Shown here: piece after piece, positions 11,365 to 21,645 of the stretch | Position numbering within the stretch: the first letter of the stretch is position 1 | Layout: each line of letters begins with the position of its first letter | Source of the DNA: Peromyscus leucopus | Lineage: Eukaryota > Chordata > Mammalia > Rodentia > Cricetidae | Direction of reading: 5' to 3' | Assembly: GCF_004664715.2 (NCBI RefSeq) | Contig: NC_051068.1 | Span: forward strand, 55,934,953 to 55,998,952 | Length of the DNA stretch: 64,000 nucleotides | The notes under the pieces: generated by a model | Database searches by the model: none | What the model was told of the DNA's origin: nothing | What the model saw: only the letters and a program-made list of their open reading frames with translations | Made by a program: the position numbers and the translations under genes

Positions 11365-12186
11365 AAAGTTTTAACTTTAACATAGTAAAATTACATATAA
11401 CAAAACAATTATCAAGCAAGAATTACAGTTACAATATTAAAGAAGATGTCCTATCTATCTTATATTTGTGAGTTTAAGGTTTTATATCTAACTTATCTTT
11501 TATCATAAAGGAAATTACAACTATCTAGTCTTTAACCACATCAAAGACCTGAGAAGGAACATAATGGTACCTGAGAAATGGTAGATGGATGCAAGCAACT
11601 TTCAAGAATCTTGCAAGAGTAGACCAAGACAGCTGGCAGCCTGGACAGTCACCTAATGTTTTTCAGCATTGTTGGTGTATTCAAATTGGCTACAGGCCTA
11701 GAGTATCTGACAGACCATTTTCAGAAGCAGGAATTCTGAAAGACCATCTTACCCTGTCTTGGCAGAGTACAGTGGTCGCTTTCCTTGTGTCCCACTTGTC
11801 CAGGAAGGACCGCATTGCATTCGTACTGTCAGCCGTCAAGGAAAGGGCAGTTCTTTGCCCAGTAGGCCATTTTGTGCCAAGAAGACAAACTTCCAAATGG
11901 AAATGTCTTAGAAGCCCAACATTCTCTCAGGATCAAATTGGTGCAGCCAGGAGCAATTGTGTCTCATGTCAACAGAATTCTAAGTTATTTAAATGCCATA
12001 TTCTCTAGGTCTATGAAGTGTTTGAAGATTACCTATCTATCTGAAATATATCTATGTATACCTAGAAGACTTAACTAACATGGCTACAAATATGATTATC
12101 ATAAATGACTAATTATTAATCTATTTTTAATTATCCATTACAATTTTAAATGAGTCACATAAACATAATACCTCAAACAAGAATAG

Positions 12187-12224
<38 letters not shown>

Positions 12225-12406
12225 TATAACAAAATTAACTTCAAGTTTGTATCAATAAACTAAAATTTATACCAATGTAAAACATTTTAAACATAAACTA
12301 AGATCTATACCAATGTAAAACATTTTAAACAAGTTGTTCATTAAAAGTGGGTTGATTAATCTATCCTTTTGTCTTATCATCTCTATATCCTCCTATATAT
12401 CTACAT
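11365..12406 (-). mobile_element. Non-coding ERV internal region, 5'-truncated
   Basis: AT-rich sequence contiguous with the polypurine tract, with no retroviral reading frame left. Two direct copies of a ~40 bp unit ('taccaatgtaaaacatttta') lie at about 12270-12330, and an (AT)n run at 12189-12221. There is no 5' LTR. L1 sequence resumes at the right edge and I find no target duplication. Confidence 0.55.
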
Positions 12407-12592
12407 CATAATGGAAGAGGGGGAGAAAGAATTGTAGGAACAGAGGGGTCAAGGACACCAGGAGAACATGGCCCACAGAATCAACTGAGCAGTGCTCATA
12501 CAGGCTCACGGAGACTGAAGCAACAATCACAAAGCCTGCATGGGTCTGAGATAGACCCTCTGCATGTATGTTATGGTTGTGTAGCTTGGTTT

Positions 12593-12631
<39 letters not shown>

Positions 12632-12930
12632 CTCCTAACAGTGGGAGTGGGGGTGTCTCCAACTCTTTTGCCTGTTCTTGGGACCCTTTTTCTCCTTCTG
12701 GGTTGCCTCTTCTAGCCTTGATATGAGGGTTTGTGCCTAGTCTTATTGTATCTTGTTATGCTGTGTTCGGTTGATATCCCTGGGAGGCCTGCTCTTTTCT
12801 GAAGGGAAAGGAGGAGGAGTGGATCTGGGGGAAAAGAGGTGAGAAGTGTGAGAACTGGTATAGGGAGGGTAAACTGCAGATGGGATGGACTGAACACAAA
12901 AGTACTTTAAATTTTTTTTTTAATTAAGAA
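12407..12930 (+). mobile_element. L1 (Lx-type) 3' UTR, right part, with internal (TG)n
   Basis: It continues the element from 10800-10988: 'ggtcaaggacaccagg', 'aatcaactgagcag', 'actcctaacagtgggag', 'gttgatatccctgggaggcc', then a T/A-rich 3' end at about 12910. A (TG)n run at 12597-12630 replaces the short 'cttgtggg' found at the same place in the 40.4 kb copy. Confidence 0.85.
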
Positions 12931-13164
12931 AAAAGGCAGTCTACAAGGCAAAGGGTAACTCAGGCAGGGAGTGCATTAGATGGCTAAGCTGTGGTCAGTG
13001 TCCACTCTCTTAGTCACCAGCTGTCCTTACAGAAGCATGGTGCCAAGGTACAGGGCTCCTGGCTGAGCATCACGCACTCCTCTGCCCTGCCCTCCAACAC
13101 CAGGAGCGAAGGCACACGGTCCTTGGAATATTGTTGTTATTCACTTACTCTCAAAACATCATTT

Positions 13165-13370
13165 TGAGAGTCAAGAGAGAACGCTCGTCGGGTAAAAGCA
13201 CTCGTTGCATAAGCCTGCTGACCTGAGTTTAACCCCTGAAAACTGTATAAAGATGGCAAAAGAGAACTAACATCACACTGCAGAGTCACACACATCATGT
13301 GTCTGGACATCAACCTCACCATCATCACCACCATTACCACCACCACCATCTGTAAAAATAAATACATACA
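13165..13370 (+). mobile_element. Degenerate B3 SINE
   Basis: 'gctgacctgagtttaacccc' is the B-box region and the head is eroded. The 3' end has become a CAC/CAT-rich simple run near 13318-13352. Confidence 0.6.
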
Positions 13371-13380
13371 TTCATAACTA

Positions 13381-13600
13381 CAGGGCTGGAGAGGAAGCTC
13401 ATCGGTTAAGAGGATTTGCTCTGGCAGAGGAACCAGGTTTGGTTCTTACAACCCAGTGATGGCTCACAAACATCTGTAAGTTCAATCCCAATGGATCTGA
13501 CGCCCTCTTCTGTCATTTGGGGGAACAGGCATTCACATGGTGCGCAAACATACAGGAAGGTGAACAGTCCATATAAAATAAAATAAGCAAATTTTTTAAA
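13381..13600 (+). mobile_element. B2 SINE
   Basis: The head 'cagggctggagaggaagctc' is followed by 'acgccctcttctgtcatttg', diagnostic of B2, and an A-rich tail near 13577. Divergence is moderate. Confidence 0.85.
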
Positions 13601-13764
13601 AAAAAAGTCTTTTTAAGTAAGTAAAAAATGAAAATATTCTAAAAATGATTTTAATGGCCAAAAAGAAAAATCACCTCAATGTATTTAGATCAGCTGCTTA
13701 ACTATTATGCAATGGAAACACCAGAAGCCCCCCCCCTTCTACAGCCCCCTTCCTGGCACTCGGT

Positions 13765-14173
13765 CCTTGACTTAGCTGGGCTTTGCTGCAATGAAACACC
13801 AGGGTCAAAAGAGCAAGTTGAGGAGGAAAGGGTTCGTTTGGCGTACACTTCCGTATCCCTTCTTATCATCAAAGGAAGTCGGGACAGGAACTCAAACAGG
13901 GCAGGAACCTGGAGGTAGGAGCTGAGGCAGAGGCCATGGAGAGGTGCTCCTTACTGTCTTCCTCCTCCGGGCCTGCTCAGCCTGCTTTCTTACAGAACCC
14001 AGGACCATGAGCCCAGGGATGACATCACCCACAGTGGGCTGGGCCCTCCCCCACTGATCACTAATGAAGAAAACGCCTTACAGCTGGAACTTATGGAGGC
14101 ATTTTCTCAACTGAAGTTCCCTCCTTCCAGAAAACTCCAGCTTGTATCAAGTTGGCATAAAACTAGCCAGGCA
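13765..14173 (-). mobile_element. MT-like MaLR LTR, antisense
   Basis: It shares the layout of the window's other antisense copies (22.76 and 38.08 kb): 'gaggaggaaagggttcgttt', 'caggaacctggaggtaggag', 'cagtgggctgggccctccc', and an end near 'aagttggcataaaactagcc'. I read it as a solo LTR with no internal sequence. Confidence 0.85.
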
Positions 14174-14214
14174 GCTCCTATTTCCACAAACTCCTGGCTC
14201 CTCTTAGCGCGCTG

Positions 14215-15421
14215 AGCATTTTTCTCTCAACTTCTTGTTTGTTCAAATTTTATTTTTTTTTTATATTTAACATAATTTCTTTATGGAATCTTTGGGGATT
14301 TCACATCATGCACACCAATTCCGCTCACCTCCCAGCCCTTCCATTTCCTCCCCTCCTCCCTGAAGCAGTTCCCCCAAACAAAAATTTTTTAAAAACCAAA
14401 CCGAACTGAACCAAAGCAAAACAAATAAACAAAAACAAAAAGAACAAAAAACAAAACAATAACAACAGCAAAACCTCTTGGCTCCTCCATCTTTCCTGCC
14501 TCTCCAACATCTCTTCATTCCTCCTGGTGGCATTGGGGGTCTCGGTGTGTCACACAGTGTACCCTTATGTCCAGTCAGCTTTATTTACAAAAGTTCATTG
14601 CAATGAGTCATTGGTCTGGTTCAAAGCCTCTGGTTTCTGGCATACCGTCATCCCTGAATCCTCACCGAAACTTCTCTCAGATATCCTATGGCTGCCCTGA
14701 AACATGGAGATGCTGTGGTTATCCTTCTGAAACAGGACCAGTCTCCTTTAAGAGCTCCAGCAGGTCCTAGATGGGGTAAATGTTAGGGTGGACCTGGGTG
14801 GTAGCTGAGCTGGTCAGTCCAGGCCATCGGGGCCGCCCTCCTCAGGCAAGGGGCAGAACCAGCTCCCCTACACCCATGCCACCAAGGTCAGCTCTCCCGG
14901 CTGCCTATGGTGAGGGGTGGGGCCATCTCTCCCAAGTGCGAGTCGGGACAGCTCTCCCCTGAGGGTCAGGGCCAGCTCTCTTGCTGCAGCATCCAGCAAT
15001 GGACAGGGACAGCTATCCCAGGACAAGCAAAGGACAGGACTGGCTCAGATCGGCCTTCTGATTCCATCACACACGGTTCCCATGATCCCCTGAGGCAACG
15101 CGGGCCACAGGCATCAACATAGACCCCAGCTGCAATAGGACCATGGACCCAGACATGACTCTCGGCAGCAGCTTGGGCCCAGGTGACATCCTGGCTCTGG
15201 GTGGAAGCACAGGCCACTTAGATCAGGAAGGCTCTGGCAGTGACATGGCCCCTGGACACCAACAAGGCCACAGGTTGCAGCCCTGACCCCAGGTTTCTGT
15301 ACAACCTTTGGTGGTAACACAGACCTTGGCTTTGGTGGGACCACAGACACATGGTCCTCGGCAGCAGCCAGGTCTGAATGTCACCATGGCCCCAGGTGGC
15401 CATGCAGGTCACTCAGATTGG
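14215..15421 (+). repeat. GC-rich composite interspersed repeat, left part
   Basis: A T/A-rich lead-in with AAAC-type runs (14390-14470) precedes a GC-rich body. The part at 14560-14780 ('attggtctggttcaaagcct', 'ctctcagatatccta') has a reverse-complement match at 63.6-63.9 kb. From about 15100 it enters a tandem array. I recall similar sequence in house mouse (MurSatRep-like), but the name is unsure. Confidence 0.65.
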
Positions 15422-15910
15422 TGTGGTGGTATGGTGTTCCCCACAATATTGTGTACCTTAAGAAACTTATCTGGGGTCAGAGAACAGAAAAGCCACTAGA
15501 TACTTAGGATAGGCAGTGGTAGCACATGCCTTTAATCCTAGCACTCCAGAGGCAGAAATCCATGTGTTCAAGGATACAGCCAAGCATGGTGACTCACGCC
15601 TTTAATCCCAGAAAGCAAGCCTTTAATCCCAGGGAGTGGTGGTAGAAAGCAGAAAGGTATAGAAGGCGTGAGGACCAGAAACTAGAAGCTTTTAGCTGGT
15701 TAAGCTTCAGGCTTTCGAGCAGCAGTTCAGCCGAGAGCCATTGGGATGAGGACACAGAAGCTTCCAGTCTGAGGAAACAATACCAGCTGAGAAGTTGGCC
15801 AGGTGAGGTTAACTGTGGCTTGTTCTGCCTCTCTGACCTTCCAGCATTCACCCCAATAACTGGCCACAGGTTTGATTTTATTAATAAGACTCATTAAGAT
15901 TCCTGCTACA
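15422..15910 (+). mobile_element. Solo LTR with 6-bp TSD (GATTGG), cricetid ERVK-like family
   Basis: TGTGG...CTACA with GATTGG at 15416-15421 and 15911-15916. A 6-bp duplication and TG/CA ends point to integrase-mediated insertion of class II type. It interrupts the tandem array. The body has three 'cctttaatccta/cag' motifs as in SINEs. Sister copies lie at 19092, 53914 and 57683. Confidence 0.88.
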
Positions 15911-16745
15911 GATTGGCATGGCCCCAGCAGCAGCATGGGCATCAGACACTAGCATGGCCCAGATCTCAGGAGTCCATGTTGCCTTCTATGGTAACAGGAA
16001 CCTCAGACATCAACACAGACCTTGGCTGCAGTAGGGCCATGGACCCAGACATGGCCCTCAGCTGCAACTCTGGCCCAAACGTCACCATGGCCTTAAGCAG
16101 CAGTCCGGGCCACTCAGATCTACACAGCCCCAACTGCAGCATGTCCCTGGGCCACCAACATGGACTCAGGTGGCCGACCTGACCCCGGGGATCTACATGG
16201 CTCTTGGTGGCAACATGGACCATGAACTTCACCACAGACCCAGCTGCAGTAGGACCCAGACACGGTGTTCGGTAGCAGCCCAGGTCTAGACATTGCCATG
16301 GCCCCAGGTGGTAGCACAGGCTACCCATACCTAGATGGCTCCAGTGGCAGCAGGGCGCTCAGACACCAACATAGCCCCAGGTGGCAGCCCAAGCCCCAGA
16401 AATCGCCATGGCCCTCATGGCAACAGGAGTCACGGACATCAACAAAGACCCTGGCTGCAGTAGGGCCATGGTCCCAGACATGGCCCCTCGCTGTAGCCCC
16501 GGCCTGGATGTCACCAAGGCACCAGATAGCAGTATGTGCCACTTACATCTGTATGGCCCCAAATGCAGCATGGCCCCTGGGCACCAACATGGCCCCAGGT
16601 GGCCAATCAGATCTCCGGGAACCACACAGCCTTTGGTTGCGACAGGAGTCACAGACATCAACTCAGACCCTGGCTGCTGTAGGGCCACAGACCCTGACAT
16701 GGCCCTCGGCAGCAACTCAAGCCTTAGCCCCGCAAACATGTTTTT
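15911..16745 (+). repeat. Tandem array of ~205-230 bp units
   Basis: The phrase 'gacatcaacacagaccttgg' followed by 'ctgcagtagggccatgg' recurs at about 15112, 15293 (weaker), 15998, 16230 (partial), 16435 and 16656. Removing the inserted LTR, spacing is about 180-230 bp. Open frames through it are Pro/Thr/Met-rich on both strands and are not taken as genes. Confidence 0.75.
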
Positions 16746-17212
16746 TTAAATAAACGACTTTTCACATCATTTTTCAGGTGTCAAAATTCCCCCACAAGTA
16801 TGTTCCCAGGATGAATAAATAATATCACTTATTTCCAGGAAGAAATGAAAGCTACCATAGCACAATTCAATAAAAAAAAAAAAAAAAAAATGGTTCTGTT
16901 ATCAGTCAGGTCTTCTCTTCTCAGGGGGGGTGGGGGGGACCTTCAAATGAAAAAAAGCATTTGACAAGCTCAGAACTGACAGAAGAAGACTTTCTCAGAC
17001 TGACAGCCAAGATTACTGCAAGCCACGGGGGAAGCCAGCAGCCAGACACTTGCAGCAGACCATTTCTTCAGCAATGAATTGGTGCACAGATATAATATTC
17101 ATACCACACATGATAGTCAAGATGCTCAAGTTCATGTTTCAAAACGCAACAACTGATACCGTAGGCTTCGTTGGCAATGAGAGAACAGTTAAGAATACCT
17201 TGGGCCTGAGAA
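16746..17212. other. Anonymous sequence with a poly(A) tract
   Basis: An A-run lies at 16872-16890 and a G-rich run at 16925-16938. I recognise no coding sequence, RNA gene or repeat family. Confidence 0.5.
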
Positions 17213-17400
17213 TAGGCTCAGTGGACAAAGGCACCTGCCACCAAGATGGGTGGCCCGAGTTTCTCCTCGGGCCCCACCGGGACAGAGAAGTGACCCCTGC
17301 AGGTTGTCCTCTGACCTCCACAGGCCAGTCATGGCACACGTGGCACTCGTGGCTATGGACATGCACACACAAAATACAGACGTGTAATGAAATGTGTTGA
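17213..17400 (+). mobile_element. B3 SINE
   Basis: 'ggctcagtggacaaaggcac' and 'gcaggttgtcctctgacctc' are B3 hallmarks. 'gacatgcacacacaaaatac' marks the 3' end. Confidence 0.8.
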
Positions 17401-17702
17401 AAGGGTATTTTAGTGGAATGAGTACAGACTCATGTCACCCTTGATTCTAGAAGCACACCACCTGGGAAGGAGGGTACACAATTCTGTGAGAAACTTACAG
17501 TTTTACATAAGCACTGGAGATAGACAGGTGGCCAGCACGCTCAAGGGTGAGTTTGCCCAAAGACTTGTAAGAAAAAAATGAAACATTTAGGGAAACGGTT
17601 TAGCCTGTAAAATGACAAAGGATGAAGATTTGCCATCTGCTATGACTGAGGAAAAACTGTGGCTGACGAACTGGCCTAAATGTCATCAGAAAATATTAGG
17701 TT

Positions 17703-17836
17703 AAGCCAGGCATGGAGGGGTCTACCTATAATCCCAGTGCTCAGGATGCTGAAGCAAGAGCATCACAAGCTCCAGGCCAGCAAAGCCAAAATAGACAGGC
17801 CCACCAAATAAATATAATAATAATAATAATAATAAT
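17703..17836 (+). mobile_element. Old B1-like SINE with (TAA)n tail
   Basis: 'aagccaggcatggaggggtc' through 'tataatcccagtgctcagga' and 'agctccaggccagcaaagcc' form a diverged B1. The tail has become an ATA repeat at about 17812-17836. Confidence 0.75.
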
Positions 17837-17988
17837 CAGTTACATATTCAAGCATCTCAAGCTAATAAGTTGGTTATTGACAAATTAACTTCACTGCAGA
17901 TAAGCATCTGAGCACAAAATGTCTTACATGCTCCTTCAAATATTTCTCCAAATTACCCTCCTTTTAAATTCCTGTTGTCCAAAATAAA

Positions 17989-18270
17989 AGCGAATTTGTC
18001 CTGCAGCCTCCTCAACCCTACAGCCTCACTGGCTGTTATAGTAACAAAGCAATGCTACTTTTACAGTGTTCAGTGGTGGGAAGGATAGTTCTTGCATATA
18101 GCTGTTGTTTCACTTTGGGAATAGGAGGTCTTTCAGTGGACTTCACAAAAAGCACATGAACAGAACAGAAAGTCCATAGAACTATCAACAAATGAAATAA
18201 TCTGCAGTTGCAACATGTTACCACCAGAGGGAGACTATGAGCCATGAGCAAGGAGCGATAGGACAAAAAG
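17989..18270 (+). repeat. Left arm of an inverted duplication
   Basis: The segment reappears reverse-complemented at 19741-19876 with about 95% identity in the shared parts. The right copy lacks about 145 bp corresponding to 18041-18184. I recognise no transposon in it. It contains CCACCAGAGGGAG (18221-18233), a CTCF-like core. Confidence 0.8.
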
Positions 18271-18419
18271 TTTCTAAACAGAATGGAAAGAAAAATGCTT
18301 ATTAGCATATTTTTGAAACATAAATAATTTATTTATAATTTAATACTTAATATATACAAATAAGATACAAAGAGCAAAAGGAAACATTTATGTCCCTACA
18401 CCTGTTAAAAAATAGGACA

Positions 18420-18546
18420 TGTGAACCAGGCATGTTGGCTGAGGTCTGTCATCCCAGTACATACATAGAAGGCTGAAGCAGGGGACTGCATGTTTCAAAA
18501 TAATCCGAGATACAAACTGAAATTTTGTCTGGAACAGAAAAAAAAA
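18420..18546 (+). mobile_element. Very degenerate B1/B4-like fragment
   Basis: 'accaggcatgttggctgagg' and 'tgtcatcccagtacatacat' resemble a B1 head. The rest is decayed and ends in an A-run at 18538-18547. Confidence 0.5.
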
Positions 18547-18589
18547 AGCATCAATTTGGTTTGGATAAGAATAATATCCCCCATAGGAT

Positions 18590-19091
18590 GAGAACATAAG
18601 GGAATGGGATGGTCGGGCTGGAACAGGGACAGAATGGGAGAGCAATGAAAGAGATATCACAATAGAGGGAGACATCATGGGGATAGGGAGAAACCGGGTG
18701 CTAGGGAAGTTAAAAGGAATCCACAAGGATGACCCCAACTTAGACTACGAGCAATAGTGGAAAGGGTGCCTGAACTGGTCTACTCCGGTAATCAGATCAG
18801 TGAGTACCCTAACTGTCATCATAGAGCCTCCATCCAGTGACTGATAGGAGCAGATGCAGAGATCTATAACCAAGCACCAGGCTGAGCTCCAGGAGTCCAG
18901 TCGAAAAGAAGGAAGAGAGAGTCTATGAGCAAGGGCATCAAAATCATGATGGGGAAACCTACAGAGACAACCAAACCAAGCTAGTGGGAATTCACGAACT
19001 ATAGCAACAGCCGTGGAGCCTCCATGGGACCAGACGAGGCCCTCTGCATATGGGAGACAGTTGTGCAGCTTGGTCTGTTTGAGGGCCCTGG
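18590..19091 (+). mobile_element. L1 3' UTR, part 1
   Basis: Shares landmarks with the L1 at 36371-36939 ('cagatgcagagatcta', 'gcccctctgcatatggga' type, 'cagcttggtctgtttgagg'). It is 5'-truncated and has no ORF. It is broken at 19091 by an LTR with a CCCTGG duplication and resumes at 19561. Confidence 0.8.
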
Positions 19092-19554
19092 TGTTGCACG
19101 AATCTTAACAGGTCTTATTAATAAAATCAAACCTGAGGCCAGTTATTGGGGTGAATGCTGGAAGATCAGAGAAGCAGAACAAGCCACAGCTAACCTCACC
19201 TTGCCTGTTCCTCAGCTGATCCTGTTTCCTCAGACTGGGAGCCTCTGAGTCCTCATCCAAATGGGTCTCAGCTGAACTGCTTAACCAGGCTATAGTTCCT
19301 CACACCTTAAATACCTTTCTGCCTCCTGCCATTACTTCCTGGGATTAAAGGCGTGAGTCACCACGCTTGGCTGTTTCCAGTGTGGCCTTGAACTCACAGA
19401 GATCTGGGTGGATCTCTGCCTCTGGAATGCTAGGATTAAAGGCGTGTGCTACCACTGCCTGACCTCTATGTTTAATATTGTGGCTGTTCTGTTCTCTGAC
19501 CCCAGATAAGTTTATTAGAGTGCACAATATTTTGGGGAACACAATACCACCATA
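19092..19554 (-). mobile_element. Solo LTR with 6-bp TSD (CCCTGG), cricetid ERVK-like family
   Basis: CCCTGG at 19086-19091 and 19555-19560 flanks TGTTGCACG...ACCACCATA. It is the same family as 15422-15910, on the other strand. It carries one 'gggattaaaggcgtg' unit near 19340 where the 57.7 kb copy has two in tandem. It lies inside an L1. Confidence 0.88.
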
Positions 19555-19560
19555 CCCTGG

Positions 19561-19740
19561 CAGATGGGGGCAGCATCTCTCCCTGGTGCATGAGCTGGCC
19601 TTTTAGAGCCCATTACCTATGGGCACAGTCTTGATGCAAGGGGGAGAGGCTTGGTCCTGCCTCAACTGAATGTATCAGGTTTTGCTGACTCCCCAGGGGA
19701 GGACTTACCTTTTCCGTTTTCGGAGGAGGGTGTTTTAGTT
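19561..19740 (+). mobile_element. L1 3' UTR, part 2
   Basis: Continuation of the L1 after the LTR: 'cagtcttgatgcaaggggga', 'cctcaactgaatgtatcagg', 'gactccccaggggaggact'. No poly(A) tail is visible. The element stops at the inverted arm beginning at 19741. Confidence 0.75.
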
Positions 19741-19876
19741 TTCGTCCTAGCTCTCCTTGCTCATGGCTCATAGTCTCCCTCTGGTGGTAACTTGTTGCAA
19801 CTGCAGATTATTTCATTTGTTGACACAACCAGTGAGGCTGTAGGTAGGGTTGAGGAGGCTGCAGGACAAATTCGCT
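19741..19876 (-). repeat. Right arm of the inverted duplication
   Basis: Its reverse complement matches 17989-18040 and about 18184-18270, including 'agcgaatttgtcctgcagcc' and 'atgagccatgagcaaggag'. The CTCF-like core is at 19775-19787 on the minus strand. The arms sit on either side of the split L1. Confidence 0.8.
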
Positions 19877-19935
19877 GTGGTTGGTATGTAAAATGAAAAA
19901 ATTTTTTCTTAATACAGGGGGAAAAAATCCCCCAT

Positions 19936-20253
19936 AGTCTCAGGCACTATAGTTGATGGCATTCTGAGGAGGTTTACAAGGAGGTGTGACTTGCTTGGAG
20001 GAAATGCATCACTGGAGGCGGGCTTTGAAAGCTAAAGTACCCAGACCATTCCCAATGCACTCTCTCTGCTTCATGCATATGGTTCAAAATGTAATCCCTT
20101 GCTTCTGCTCCAGCCACATCTGCTGCTTGCTGCCACGCCTGCCCGCCATGATGGACTCTTACCCCTCTGGAACCATAAGACAAATAAACCCTTCATTCTT
20201 TAAATTGCCCCCGTGTTGCCTCTTTATCATGGCAACCAAGGCGTAACTAACAT
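19936..20253 (+). mobile_element. ORR1-like MaLR LTR, diverged
   Basis: 'caaggaggtgtgacttgctt', 'catcactggaggcgggcttt' and 'ccgccatgatggactcttac' follow the ORR1 order. It ends 'aaccaaggcgtaactaacat' like other MaLR 3' ends. Confidence 0.75.
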
Positions 20254-20257
20254 AACT

Positions 20258-20545
20258 GGGGAGGTAGCTCAGTGGATAAAGCCCCTGCTCTGCAAAGGTG
20301 AGTTCAAGTCCTAGCACCCATGGAAAAAACCCAGTGCCAGTACCACAAATCAGTCATCTGCAATCCCAGTGTTCCTAGGGTGATGGGGAAGCCCACTGCT
20401 CCTGTAGTAACATGCCAAGACTGGAGAGTGCCTCAGACGGTCTCAGGCCAGCTAGCCTGGCATCTCCAGTACAGCAGCAAACAACAAAGGAAGCCTGTCT
20501 CAAACTAAGTGGAAGGCAAGGACCAGCACTCAGGGCAGACTTATG
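20258..20545 (+). mobile_element. B4-type SINE (ID-like head plus B1-like body)
   Basis: The head has a pol III A box (GTAGCTCAGTGG) and B box (GAGTTCAAGTCC). 'tgcaatcccagtgttcctag' and 'caggccagctagcctggcat' are a B1-like second part. That combination is typical of B4. Confidence 0.75.
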
Positions 20546-20555
20546 ACCTTCAGAG

Positions 20556-20565
20556 TGCGCGCGCG

Positions 20566-20618
<53 letters not shown>
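20556..20618 (+). repeat. (GC)n-(AC)n alternating microsatellite
   Basis: GCGCGC/ACGCGC followed by about 22 AC units, all alternating purine-pyrimidine and so Z-DNA-prone. Confidence 0.95.
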
Positions 20619-20619
<1 letters not shown>

Positions 20620-20642
20620 ACATACACAAAAGTAGGAAAACA

Positions 20643-20806
20643 AGCCGGGCGGTGGTGGCGCACGCCTTTAATCCCAGCACTCGGGAGGCAGAGCCAGGCG
20701 GATCTCTGTGAGTTCGAGGCCAGCCTGGGCTACCAAGTGAGTTCCAGGAAAAGGCACAAAGCTACACAGAGAAACCCTGTCTCGAAAAACCAAAAAAAAA
20801 AAAAAA
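20643..20806 (+). mobile_element. Young full-length B1 with intact TSD
   Basis: A complete B1 from 'gccgggcggtggtggcgcac' to a poly(A) tail. The 15-bp duplication AAAAGTAGGAAAACA is at 20628-20642 and 20807-20821. Nearly identical copies lie at 56446 and 62828, so this subfamily amplified recently. Confidence 0.95.
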
Positions 20807-20826
20807 AAAAGTAGGAAAACAGAAAC

Positions 20827-20880
20827 CAAAGGTTAGAAATGTAGCTCATTTGGTAAAGCACTTCCCTCTGCTCAAGCATC
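20827..20880 (+). mobile_element. ID-like SINE fragment
   Basis: 'aatgtagctcatttggtaaa' is an ID-type A-box head followed by a partial B-box region. The copy is short and diverged. Confidence 0.5.
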
Positions 20881-21062
20881 ACCATCTGCTATCTTGATGC
20901 TCTCAGGCGGAGGATTTCTATTGTTTCTAGATTGCTGAGATTTTGCACCGTCACTGGATGATGCATTTTTCTTAGATGTTTTTTATGAGCATGATCCTGA
21001 GAATTTTTCTCTTTTTACTGTACTAATGTAGCAAATTGACACATTTAAAATTTTGGTAAATA
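20881..21062 (-). mobile_element. Old L1 fragment, antisense
   Basis: T-rich sequence ('ttcttagatgttttttatga', 'gcaaattgacacatttaaaa') resembles antisense old L1 ORF2. It lies upstream of clearer antisense L1 at 21460 and 22200. Assignment is tentative. Confidence 0.45.
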
Positions 21063-21063
21063 C

Positions 21064-21453
21064 TGTGGTTTGAATAAGAATGAGCCCACCCATAAACTCA
21101 TGTATTTGAATGCTTATTCTCCAGTGAATGGCACTAGTTGAGAAGGATTAGGAGGTCTGGCCTTGTTGGAATAGATGTGGTCTTGTGGGAGGAAGTGTGT
21201 CACTGAGGGTAGGCTTTGAAGTTTCAAAAGCCCAAGCCAGGCCCAGTGTCTCTTTCTTCCTGCTGCCTTCAGATCCAGATGTAGAACTTTCAGCTGTTCT
21301 CCAGCACCATGTCTGCCTGCATGCTTCCATGCCCTGCCATTATAATGGACTAAACCTCTGAAACTGTAAGCAAGCCCCAATTAAATGCTTTCTTTTGTAA
21401 GAGTTGCTCTGGTCATGCTATTTCTACACAGCAATGGAACCGTGACTAAAACA
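21064..21453 (+). mobile_element. ORR1-like MaLR LTR
   Basis: Starts 'tgtggtttgaataagaatga', has 'ttgagaaggattaggaggtc' and 'gtcactgagggtaggctttg', and ends 'gactaaaaca'. The AATTAAA region near 21376 serves as the poly(A) signal area. It is a solo LTR. Confidence 0.9.
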
Positions 21454-21459
21454 CCCCCT

Positions 21460-21645
21460 TCTTACTCTCTACTGAGTTAACTTTCCTTAGATTCCCACCC
21501 ATATCATGCTGGATTTGTTTTTCTGTATATGGCTTATCTAATTTGTTATAACTTCTTCCAGATTCACTTATATCACTGAGATTGTGGAATATGTTCCTTT
21601 AACAACTGGATTGTATTCCACCATTTTTATACATATTTTCTCCTC
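21460..21645 (-). mobile_element. Old L1 ORF2/3' fragment, antisense
   Basis: 'tggattgtattccaccattt' and 'tatacatattttctcctcca' are the antisense of a conserved L1 ORF2 C-terminal region. Strongly diverged. Confidence 0.6.

Noticed and set aside
14560..14780. Exon suggested by sequence shared with the 63.6-63.9 kb region
   Set aside because: The similarity extends through the non-coding composite repeat in both places, so it is an interspersed repeat.
15100..16745. Protein gene in the Met/Pro/Thr-rich frames of the tandem array
   Set aside because: Several phases on both strands are open at once because of GC-rich repeat composition. A transposon interrupts it and no frame is conserved across units.
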